Origin: Methylobacter luteus IMV-B-3098
GTDB taxonomy: Bacteria > Pseudomonadota > Gammaproteobacteria > Methylococcales > Methylomonadaceae
Direction: 5' to 3'
DNA length: 64,000 nucleotides
Assembly (NCBI RefSeq): GCF_000427625.1
Contig: NZ_KE386569.1
Span: forward strand, 1,431,072-1,495,071
Notes under the pieces: generated by a model
Databases searched by the model: none
Told to the model about the DNA's origin: nothing
What the model saw: the letters and a program-made list of their open reading frames with translations, nothing else
Shown here: piece by piece, positions 9,896 to 17,785 of the stretch
Position numbering within the stretch: position 1 is the first letter of the stretch
Layout of the letters: each line of letters begins with the position of its first letter
Program-made: the position numbers and the translations under genes

Positions 9896-9960
9896 GTAGG
9901 CTGGGTTGGAGCTCTAGCGGAAACCCGGCATGGGCGCCCCCAAAATGCCGGATTTATCAG
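9896..9960 (+). repeat. Palindromic repeat A, copy 1 (right arm degraded)
   Basis: Starts GTAGGCTGGGTTGGAGC and continues with AAACCCGGCATGGGCG and the inner complementary arm ATGCCGGATTTATCA, but lacks the terminal CCCAGCCTAC. It lies directly after bstC, in a space between convergent genes. Confidence 0.85.
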
Positions 9961-9965
9961 TTCGT

Positions 9966-10038
9966 GTAGGCTGGGTTGAAGCTTTGCGGAAACCCAGCTT
10001 AGGCGGCTTCGAATGCTGGGTTTATCAACCCAGCCTAC
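9966..10038 (+). repeat. Palindromic repeat A, copy 2
   Basis: Complete copy with outer arms GTAGGCTGGGTT and AACCCAGCCTAC and inner arms AAACCCAGC / GCTGGGTTT. The pairings allow a long two-part hairpin on either strand, so it could stop transcription from both bstC and the converging gene. Confidence 0.9.
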
Positions 10039-10088
10039 GCGCTCCATACGGCAAACGGGATAAAACATCCCTGCGTAACATCAGTTAA

Positions 10089-11114
10089 TCACTGACATTG
10101 ACCCAGGACACCGCAAAGGCGCTTAAAAGACTTGAGCATTTTGTCTTTCAGTATTTGCCGGCCGATTATATGCTTGACATCGCTGGCTATTCCTCTCACC
10201 TGGTCGGTATAGCTGCGCACCTGCTGAAAGACCACCGTGCCGTCGCGATAGGCCAGACAGCCGGTTATCCACTGGCTGGAATTGTATGAATGCGGCGCAT
10301 AGAACTCCCGAGTCAATGACAAGACTCCGCCGTTCCAATCAGTACTGATGCGGTGCCTGAGGATAACCGCCGGACGACCTTCCACTTTTTTTTCCACCCA
10401 AGGGAAGGCCTCGTCCGCTCCTGGCGGCAAAGGTTTTGGATAATCCAGCCAAGCCTTGTACAAGGCCGGAAAGTAGCTCGCCAGGACGACGCTTGCGTTT
10501 GCGGCCTGGCGAAGTTCCAGAGAAGGCTTGGAATCCCGATTTCCTTCCCGCACATACGGCGCTATTGCGTACGTTCCTCCGCGCCGGTACGCTTCAAAGC
10601 GCTGGAAGAGGACCTCACGGTAATGCTGTAAGACCGCATCTTCGATGGCCTCAGGGGACGTCTGCCTGAGCGTTTTGAAGCTGTCAATCTCAGAGGCGGA
10701 CAGATTGAATTCGTCGCCCGGTTCGGTATCCAATAAAGCCTCGATTTCTGCCCGGGACAGAACGGCGGATGCGAAGGAAGCCGCTCCGCCGTGCTCGGTC
10801 AATAACCCGTACGCAGTGACATCAACATCTAGCGGGTCCGGATTTTCCTGCCGCAACTGTTCGGCCGCCCTGGCCAAAGAAACCGGCAGATACCAGACGA
10901 TGCCCATGGCAAGCTCGTCGGTACTGCTTTCACTCAAAGCAAAAGTGACAGGCTGACCTTGCGCCAGTTCGGCAATCTGCCCCCTGTCCATTCCCAACAG
11001 ACTCAATGTCTCTTCGACTGTCCGGGATTCAGCAAAAGCGGGCATTGCCCGCAGGAAAATACTTACACTCAATAGCCACGCGATAGCGATGGCATGATTC
11101 GGTTTTCGCGGCAT
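10089..11114 (-). CDS. Exported protein of unknown function
   Basis: I do not recognise this family. The ATG at 11114 gives a 341-residue protein with a clear signal peptide (MPRK, then a hydrophobic stretch, cleavage near AFA-ES); upstream in-frame ATGs (11129, 11225) would add an unlikely leader. The mature part is about 315 residues, mostly helical at first (VEETLSLLGMDRGQIAEL), with a C-terminal region rich in aromatic and Cys residues (SSQWITGCLAYRDG, LCGVLGQC). No transmembrane helix is seen after the signal, so it is probably periplasmic. It converges on bstC and diverges from the DHCR24-like gene, so it sits inside the sterol locus; a role in sterol handling is only a guess. Confidence 0.72.
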   Translation of the reverse strand: MPRKPNHAIAIAWLLSVSIFLRAMPAFAESRTVEETLSLLGMDRGQIAELAQGQPVTFALSESSTDELAMGIVWYLPVSLARAAEQLRQENPDPLDVDVTAYGLLTEHGGAASFASAVLSRAEIEALLDTEPGDEFNLSASEIDSFKTLRQTSPEAIEDAVLQHYREVLFQRFEAYRRGGTYAIAPYVREGNRDSKPSLELRQAANASVVLASYFPALYKAWLDYPKPLPPGADEAFPWVEKKVEGRPAVILRHRISTDWNGGVLSLTREFYAPHSYNSSQWITGCLAYRDGTVVFQQVRSYTDQVRGIASDVKHIIGRQILKDKMLKSFKRLCGVLGQCQ

Positions 11115-11421
11115 AGGAAAATAAGACATCCAACAGTTGCGGGTTGATAATACATTTGGCGCATTCACGGAGGCGAACATTTGATTCGATACAAAAATAT
11201 CCCTGATAATTCCCAAACCCGGCATTTTTTTGAGTACAAGGACACAGCCACAGCATGAGATAATGGCGTAGCCGTCAACTAAATAATAAAGCCGAATAAC
11301 ACAGCCATTTCAACCTGGATTATTCAGCGTCAAAGGAATATTGGCTAACTATAAAACCGAACAGCGCCCGATGCCTGCTATCGGAAACCGGCTTTTCATC
11401 AATTAATTCAGGATAACCCCA
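11115..11421. other. Divergent intergenic region
   Basis: About 307 bp between the divergent starts of the exported unknown (-) and the DHCR24-like gene (+). It should hold both promoters. No convincing -35/-10 pair, operator or RNA motif can be assigned by eye. Confidence 0.4.
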
Positions 11422-12993
11422 GTGATAAAACCCGACCTCTTATTCGAACACGTATTAACCCATTATCGCGGGATATTCGCCACCCTTTTCCTGCTGCCTG
11501 TTTCGGCAGTCTATGGCGCCTATGCCGGCATCCGTAACTGGATTTCCTTTCGCCTTAACAGTGCCCCCGCAAAACACGCTGACCGGGTTGAAGCGGTGAT
11601 TCGGCAAATCGCGGACTGGAAAATGCAAGGCGCGGAACAAAAACTTTGCACCGCAAGATCAGGCTGGAAAACCATGAGCGAACTGGTGCCAAAATACAAG
11701 CTTTCACACCGCAGGATCGATGTTGGAATGTATGACCTGCTTGAAATCGACAAGCAGCGCCAAATCGTGCGCGTGGAACCCCTCGCGACCATGGGCCAGA
11801 TTTCGCGCAACCTCATATCCCGAGGCTGGACGCTGCCCGTGGTGCCGGAACTGGACAGTTTGACGGTGGGCGGTTTGATCATGGGTTTCGGCGTGGAAAC
11901 CAGCAGCCATAAATACGGGCTATTCCAGCACATTTGCGAATCCTTCGAGATTGTGACGGCGGAAGGGAAACAGGTCAAATGCAGTCCTTCGGAAAATCCA
12001 GAGTTCTTTTATCAGATTCCATGGAGCCATGGCACCCTGGGCTTTCTGGTGGCAGCCGAATTGAAGATCGTTCCGGTCAAAAAGTACGTCAGGCTTCACT
12101 ATCAGCCTGTTTATACCCTTGATGATATGGTCAGCGTTTTCGAACGAGCCAGCCGCGATGCCGAAAACAACGATTTCGTGGAAGGCCTGGTTTATGGCCG
12201 CGATCAGGCGGTTATCATGGTCGGCAGACTCGTCGATGCCGTGGGCCCGGACGGATCTTTGAATGCCATCGGACGATGGTATAAGCCCTGGTTTTACAAG
12301 CATGTCCAGAGCCACCTTGGGCACCGGAAGGAAGGCGTCGAGTATTTGCCGGTAAGGGATTATTTTCACCGGCACACCCGCAGTTATTTCTGGGCCATGG
12401 AGGAAATCATTCCGTTTGGAAATCATCCCGTTTTCAGGGCATTGCTGGGCTGGGCCTTGCCTCCCCGCATCGAATTATTGAAATACACGGAAACGCAAAC
12501 CACCCAGCGGCTTCGGGAAAAGTTTCATGTGATTCAGGACATGCTCATGCCAATCCGGTATCTGAAGCAGTCCATCGACTATTTCGACGAGCATTTCCGG
12601 TTATATCCCTTATGGCTTTCGCCGATGGCGATCAAGGATAATGGCGGACAACCCGGCTTTGTTCACCCTTTCAGGACAGAGGAAGGCGCCGTGGACGAAA
12701 TGTATGTGGATATCGGCGCCTACGGCACGCCGGGCAAGAAGGATTTCGATAACGCCATCGCCCTGCCCTTGCTGGAAAAATTCGTCATCGACCATCGGGG
12801 CTACCAGGCCTTATATGCAAGAACCACTATGAGCAGGGAAGCTTTCAGAACGATGTTCGACCATGCCGGCTATGACCGGTTGCGCGAGCGGTTGCCCCAT
12901 TGCCGGCAGGCTTTCGATGAGGTGTACGACAAGGTTTCATCGAAAGGCAGGGTTTCGCCGGTCGAGATGAGAAAGCTGGAAAAGGCAGGCTGA
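11422..12993 (+). CDS. DHCR24-like FAD-dependent sterol delta-24 reductase (candidate)
   Basis: 523-residue FAD-binding PCMH-type oxidoreductase close in length and layout to eukaryotic DHCR24/Diminuto, which reduces the C-24 double bond of the sterol side chain. Near the N-terminus is a hydrophobic anchor (TLFLLPVSAVYGAYAG, residues ~20-35). The FAD domain shows RVEPLATMGQISRNL and the flavin-contact segment LTVGGLIMGFGVETSSHKYG near residues 145-165. The start codon is GTG with a CAGGA site 9 bp upstream. Lying 1.5 kb from bstC, it would complete side-chain reduction of the product of osc and sqmo. Other PCMH oxidases (for example decaprenyl-ribose oxidase types) remain possible, but the DHCR24-like anchor and context favour sterols. 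Confidence 0.8.
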   Translation: MIKPDLLFEHVLTHYRGIFATLFLLPVSAVYGAYAGIRNWISFRLNSAPAKHADRVEAVIRQIADWKMQGAEQKLCTARSGWKTMSELVPKYKLSHRRIDVGMYDLLEIDKQRQIVRVEPLATMGQISRNLISRGWTLPVVPELDSLTVGGLIMGFGVETSSHKYGLFQHICESFEIVTAEGKQVKCSPSENPEFFYQIPWSHGTLGFLVAAELKIVPVKKYVRLHYQPVYTLDDMVSVFERASRDAENNDFVEGLVYGRDQAVIMVGRLVDAVGPDGSLNAIGRWYKPWFYKHVQSHLGHRKEGVEYLPVRDYFHRHTRSYFWAMEEIIPFGNHPVFRALLGWALPPRIELLKYTETQTTQRLREKFHVIQDMLMPIRYLKQSIDYFDEHFRLYPLWLSPMAIKDNGGQPGFVHPFRTEEGAVDEMYVDIGAYGTPGKKDFDNAIALPLLEKFVIDHRGYQALYARTTMSREAFRTMFDHAGYDRLRERLPHCRQAFDEVYDKVSSKGRVSPVEMRKLEKAG

Positions 12994-13003
12994 GAACTGC
13001 CTT

Positions 13004-13080
13004 GTAGGGTACGCATTGCGTACCCTTTTCAAAGTTTTCCGATGAACCAAACCTCAAAAGGTACGCGATGCGTACCCTAC
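13004..13080 (+). repeat. Palindromic repeat B, copy 1
   Basis: Outer arms GTAGGGTACGC(A)TTGCGTACC and GGTACGCGATGCGTACCCTAC, with about 36 bp between them. The arms are complementary and each arm is also internally palindromic (TACGCATTGCGTA). It lies between the convergent DHCR24-like and efflux-channel genes, where it could act as a bidirectional terminator. Confidence 0.88.
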
Positions 13081-13167
13081 TGGCCTCTTTATCTGGTGCC
13101 AGAAGTGGCCGATGTCGCCACTCCTAAGCCGGGCAACATGCCCCATCCAGCGACAACATAGCGCGGA

Positions 13168-14646
13168 TCACTTCACCGGAATCGGCAAAAACTGTGACCA
13201 TTCCACATCCCCGCCGGCTTCATCCTGATTCGGCAGCTGCGCTGTGCTCCAGCCGCCGCCCAGGGCCTTGACCAGCAACACAGCGGCGACCAGGCGCTGG
13301 CTCAAAAGATCGACGGCCGTGATTTCATTGTTGAGAGCGGCGGTCTGGGCGGTATTGACGTTCAGATAGCTGAGGGTGCCGGCCTGATACTGATTGGTCG
13401 TCAGTTCGACGGCCTTGCGCGCGGCCGCGACGGCTTTTTCCTGCACCTTGATTTCCTGTTCGAGAATGCGCAACGCCGCCAGATGGTCCTCGACTTCCTG
13501 AAAGCCGACCAGCACGGTCTGGCGATAGAAGGCCACGCTCGCATCATAGCTGTGGATGGTCTCGCCCAGGGTCGCGCCGCGCGCGCCGCCGTCAAACAGA
13601 GGCAAGGCCAGCGCCGCGGGGCCCAGCGCCCAATAGCGGGCCGCATTGGTCAGCAAATTCGAAAACGTGCTGGCCTGATAACCGTTGGTCGCAGCCAGAT
13701 TGAGGCTGGGATAATAAGCCGCCTTGGCCACGCCGATCTGGGCATTGGCCGCCGCGGCCAGACGCTCGGCCTCGGCGATATCGGGCCGGCGCTCCAGCAG
13801 TTGCGAAGGAATATTGACCGGAATGGCCGGAATCTTCGCATTGAAGGTCACAACCGGAATGGTCAGCTCCGCAGGCGTTTTACCCATCAATACAGCGATG
13901 GCGTGCTCCAGCTGCGCCCTCAGCACGCCGATGTCGATGGCCTGCGCCCTGGCCGATTCCAGCTGGGTTTCAGCCTGAACCACGTCGGACTTGCCGGCGA
14001 CGCCGACGGCGTAGCGGTTCTGAGTGATCTTCAGCGTCTGGGCAAAGGCCTCGACGGTATCATTCAGGAGCTTGATCTGCTCATCGAGCGCGCGCAACTG
14101 AAAGTAATTCTGGGCCAGTGTGGCCTGCGTCAGAAGCCGCACGGCCTGCAGGCTGGCCGCACTGGCCTGGGCGGCGGCCTCATTGGACTCCACTTCCCGG
14201 CGGACCTTGCCCCAGATATCGGGTTCCCAGGCAAAGCTGATAGCGCCATTGAAAAGACTCCTTACGCCGGACACGGCCACGCTCTGGCCGCTGGCCGCGC
14301 GAAAGCGATTGGCCGACAGACTTCCCGAAACGATCGGGAAATAAGCGGATTTCGCGCCCTGCACCAGCGATTGCGCCTGTCTGAACTGCGCTTCGGCCTG
14401 AGCGATGGACTGGTTGGAAATGTCGACTTGCTGTTCCAGGGAATTCAGATAAGGGTCATCAAAAATCTTCCACCAGTCGCCGGAAATTTCATGGTCGCGC
14501 GGCTGTGCCTGCTTCCAGCCCTGTATCTCCTTGAACTCGGCCGGCACCGGCATGGCGGGCCGCTTATAGTCCGGTCCAACCGTACAGGCGACGGCCGGCA
14601 AGCAAACGATAACAGTCAACAACTGTGATTTCAGTCCTTTCCTCAT
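13168..14646 (-). CDS. RND efflux outer-membrane channel, NodT family
   Basis: TolC-like outer-membrane factor of the NodT/OprM family, 492 residues, which forms the exit duct of the tripartite pump encoded upstream. A signal sequence with a Cys after a hydrophobic segment (LLTVIVCLPAVACTVG) indicates a lipoprotein. Next comes the family's conserved N-terminal stretch VGPDYKRPAMPVPAEF, and then two OEP repeats rich in Ala/Gln/Leu helices. Its ATG overlaps the stop of the upstream RND gene by 4 bp, so it is translationally coupled. It would correspond to OpmB in the MuxABC-OpmB arrangement. Confidence 0.92.
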   Translation of the reverse strand: MRKGLKSQLLTVIVCLPAVACTVGPDYKRPAMPVPAEFKEIQGWKQAQPRDHEISGDWWKIFDDPYLNSLEQQVDISNQSIAQAEAQFRQAQSLVQGAKSAYFPIVSGSLSANRFRAASGQSVAVSGVRSLFNGAISFAWEPDIWGKVRREVESNEAAAQASAASLQAVRLLTQATLAQNYFQLRALDEQIKLLNDTVEAFAQTLKITQNRYAVGVAGKSDVVQAETQLESARAQAIDIGVLRAQLEHAIAVLMGKTPAELTIPVVTFNAKIPAIPVNIPSQLLERRPDIAEAERLAAAANAQIGVAKAAYYPSLNLAATNGYQASTFSNLLTNAARYWALGPAALALPLFDGGARGATLGETIHSYDASVAFYRQTVLVGFQEVEDHLAALRILEQEIKVQEKAVAAARKAVELTTNQYQAGTLSYLNVNTAQTAALNNEITAVDLLSQRLVAAVLLVKALGGGWSTAQLPNQDEAGGDVEWSQFLPIPVK

Positions 14647-17600
14647 GATTTATAGTCTCCTGGCGTATCCAAGAGCGCGGATACTGAATGCCTGGCCTTG
14701 CGGCTAAAGATGCGGCGGACCCTTGCTTCAAAGCGGTCCAGATAAAGGTAAATGACGGGAGTGGTATACAAGGTCAGAACCTGGCTGAATAGTAGACCGC
14801 CTATGATAGCGATACCCAAGGGCCGGAGCAATTCCGACCCGTAACCCGTGCCGAAAGCCAGCGGCACAGCGGCCAGCAGGGCGCCGAAAGTGGTCATCAG
14901 AATGGGCCTAAAGCGCATGCGGCAGGCCTTGCGAATCGCTTCTTCCGCGCTCAGGCCGCCATTGTGCTCGGCATTGATGGCGAAATCGATCATCATGATC
15001 GCGTTCTTCTGAACAATGCCGATCAGCAGGATCACGCCGATCAGGGCGATGATGCTGAATTCCGTTTTGAACGCCAGCAAGGCCAGAATGGCGCCGACGC
15101 CCGCCGACGGCAGGGTTGACAGTATCGTCAGCGGATGAATATAGCTCTCGTACAGCATGCCCAGCACGATGTAAATCGCAATCAGCGCCGACAAAATCAG
15201 CCAGGGCTGGTTTTCCAGCGATTTCTCGAACGCTCTGGCTGTGCCCTGAAAACTGCCGTGAACCGAGGTCGGCACGCCCAGATTGTTCATCACTTCATTG
15301 ATGGCCTGCAGGGCCGTGGACAGGGAAACACCCGACGCCAGATTGAACGAGATGGTCGAGGTCGGAAACTGGCCCTGATGATTGACCGACAAAGCCGTGT
15401 TGGTGTACTCGTAACCGGCGAACGCCGACAGCGGCACCTGAGATCCGTTCGGATACTGGACGCTGGGCGGCACGCTGACATAGATATTTTTCAGGGCCTC
15501 GGCATTCCGCGCGAATTCAGGCGCCACTTCCATGACCACGTGATACTGATTCAACGGCGCATAAATGACCGAAACCTGACGCTGGCCGAACGCGTCGTTC
15601 AGGGTCGAATCGATCAGCGCCTGCGTGACGCCCAGACGCGATGCGGCGCTCCGGTCGATTTGCAGCAAGATCTGCTGGCCTTTGTCCTGCTGGTCGGTGT
15701 TGACATCGGTCAGCTCCGGCAACTGCTGCAAGGCCCTGACGATTTGCGGCGTCCAGGTTCGAAGATCCGAGAGCTGATCCGCCTCCAGCGCGTAATCATA
15801 AGTGCCCGACGACGGCCTGCCTCCGATGCGCAGTTCCTGCGCCGGAAACAGGAACAGACTCGCGCCGGGCACATCGCCAAACTGGCGGCGAAACTTGTTC
15901 ATGAGCTGGTCGGCGCGCAGACGACGTTCTTCCACCGGCTTGAGCATCACATACAGACGCCCGCCGTTGGTGCGGTCGCCTTCCGTATTGCCCAGCACCG
16001 TCTCGACATCCGGATCCTGTCGTATGATCTTGATAAACGCCGCCAGTTTTTCCTGCATGGCGCGCGATGAAATCGTCTGATCCCCCATCAGGCCGCCCAA
16101 TAGCCTGCCGGTATCCTGGGCCGGGAAAAAGCCCTTGGGCACAATCGAATAAAGATAACCGTTCAGCCCTACGATGATCGCCAGCAACAGGAGCACAAGC
16201 TTTCGGTGCTTCAACACCCAGGCCAGCGATCTGTCGTAACCCGCTGCCAGGCTGTCAAACCAGCGTTCGCTGACATTATAAAAGCGTCCGTGCCGCTCAG
16301 TGGCGCCGCGTTTCAGCCACAGCGCGCACAGCATCGGCGTCGTGGTAAACGACAGGATCAGCGAGACGACGACCGCGGCCGACAGGGTCAGGCCGAACTC
16401 GCGGAACAGACGCCCGACGATGCCGCCCATCAGCAGAATCGGAATGAACACCGCGATCAGCGAAAGACTCATGGTCAGCAGGGTAAAACCGACCTCTTTC
16501 GCGCCCAGCAGCGCGGCCTTTCCGGGCGATGCGCCCTGCTCCAGATGCCGGGTCGTGTTCTCCAGCACGACGATGGCGTCATCGACGACGAAACCGGTCG
16601 CGACGGTCAGCGCCATCAGCGACAGGATATCGAGGCTGAAATCGAATAAATACATGACGCCGAAGGTGCCAATCAGCGACACGGGCACCGTGACGACGGG
16701 GATCATCGCCGAGCGCAGATTGCGCAGAAACAGGAACACGACCAGGATGACCAGCGCCACGGCGATGATCAGGCTGAGCTGCACCTCTTTCAGGGACGCG
16801 CGGATAAAGGCGGAGCGGTCCATCGCGATGGTCAGATTAATCATGCGGGGAATGGACGCCTGCAATTGCGGGAACAACGCCTTGACCTTGTCGACCGTCG
16901 CGATCACGTTGGCGTTATCCTGCTTGTACAAGGCCAGCATCACGGCAGTCTTGTCATTCAGGTAACCCGTGCTGCCCAGGCTTTCCGCTGAATCAATGGC
17001 CGTACCGACGTCGGAAAGGCGCACGGGCGCGCCGTTGCGGTAACTGATGATGAGCGGCAGATAATCGCTCGCGGTTTTGGCCTGGTCATTGACGAAAATC
17101 TGCCAGTGGCGGCTGTCATTCTCGATGGCGCCCTTCGGCCGATTCACGTTCGTTGCCGTGATGGCCGCGCGCACGTCGGCGAAGCTGACCCCGTACTTGG
17201 CCAGCGCGGCCGGGTTCAGCTCCACGCGCACCGCCGGCAGCGAGCTGCCCCGGATAGAGACATTGCCCATGCCTTCGACCTGCGAGACCTTCTGGGCGAT
17301 GATGGTCGAGGCCACATCGAACAACTGGGCGCGCGTCAGAACATCCGAGGTCAGCGCCAGCATCATGAGCGGCGTGTCGCTGGGATTGTTCCGGCGGTAG
17401 CTCGGGCGGGACGGCATGTTGGCGGGCAGCAGGCTGCTGGCGGCGTTGATCGCGGCCTGCACGTCGCGTGACGCGCCGTCGAAATCGCGGTCGAGATCAA
17501 ATTGCAGGTTGACGCTGGTGGAGCCGCGCCCGCTCGATGAAGTCATCTCCGTGATGCCGGCGATATGGCCCAATGCGCGCTCAAGCGGCGTCGCCACATT

Positions 17601-17783
17601 CGCCGCCATCGTCTCGGGACTCGCCCCCGGCATGGAAGCCTGGATCGAGATGGAAGGAAAATCCACCTGCGGCAGCGCCGCCACCGGCAACTGGAAATAG
17701 GCCAGCGCGCCGGCCAAAGCGATGCCGATCGTCAGCAGTGAAGTCGCGACCGGGCGCGCAATGAAATGTGCGGACAGTGACAC
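14643..17783 (-). CDS. mdtC: RND efflux permease, MdtC/MuxC type
   Basis: Inner-membrane proton-driven multidrug pump subunit, 1046 residues, with the usual 12-helix RND plan: a first helix at ~12-30, a large periplasmic porter domain beginning LPVAALPQVDFPSI, a helix block containing [17 protein letters not shown] (Asp pair of the proton relay), and a second half in the same order. It is the second of two tandem HAE1 RND genes, the arrangement seen in MdtB/MdtC and MuxB/MuxC, where the two form a heterotrimer. It starts 2 bp after the stop of the preceding RND gene. Substrate cannot be read from sequence; bile salts, novobiocin and flavonoid-like compounds are known for this class. Confidence 0.92.
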   Translation of the reverse strand: MSLSAHFIARPVATSLLTIGIALAGALAYFQLPVAALPQVDFPSISIQASMPGASPETMAANVATPLERALGHIAGITEMTSSSGRGSTSVNLQFDLDRDFDGASRDVQAAINAASSLLPANMPSRPSYRRNNPSDTPLMMLALTSDVLTRAQLFDVASTIIAQKVSQVEGMGNVSIRGSSLPAVRVELNPAALAKYGVSFADVRAAITATNVNRPKGAIENDSRHWQIFVNDQAKTASDYLPLIISYRNGAPVRLSDVGTAIDSAESLGSTGYLNDKTAVMLALYKQDNANVIATVDKVKALFPQLQASIPRMINLTIAMDRSAFIRASLKEVQLSLIIAVALVILVVFLFLRNLRSAMIPVVTVPVSLIGTFGVMYLFDFSLDILSLMALTVATGFVVDDAIVVLENTTRHLEQGASPGKAALLGAKEVGFTLLTMSLSLIAVFIPILLMGGIVGRLFREFGLTLSAAVVVSLILSFTTTPMLCALWLKRGATERHGRFYNVSERWFDSLAAGYDRSLAWVLKHRKLVLLLLAIIVGLNGYLYSIVPKGFFPAQDTGRLLGGLMGDQTISSRAMQEKLAAFIKIIRQDPDVETVLGNTEGDRTNGGRLYVMLKPVEERRLRADQLMNKFRRQFGDVPGASLFLFPAQELRIGGRPSSGTYDYALEADQLSDLRTWTPQIVRALQQLPELTDVNTDQQDKGQQILLQIDRSAASRLGVTQALIDSTLNDAFGQRQVSVIYAPLNQYHVVMEVAPEFARNAEALKNIYVSVPPSVQYPNGSQVPLSAFAGYEYTNTALSVNHQGQFPTSTISFNLASGVSLSTALQAINEVMNNLGVPTSVHGSFQGTARAFEKSLENQPWLILSALIAIYIVLGMLYESYIHPLTILSTLPSAGVGAILALLAFKTEFSIIALIGVILLIGIVQKNAIMMIDFAINAEHNGGLSAEEAIRKACRMRFRPILMTTFGALLAAVPLAFGTGYGSELLRPLGIAIIGGLLFSQVLTLYTTPVIYLYLDRFEARVRRIFSRKARHSVSALLDTPGDYKS

Positions 17784-17785
17784 GG

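Noticed and set aside
13483..14628. Long plus-strand open frame opposite the NodT-family channel gene
   Set aside because: It is a GC-rich antisense shadow: biased composition (Gly, Arg, His, Gln), no family motif, and it lies entirely within a well-supported gene.
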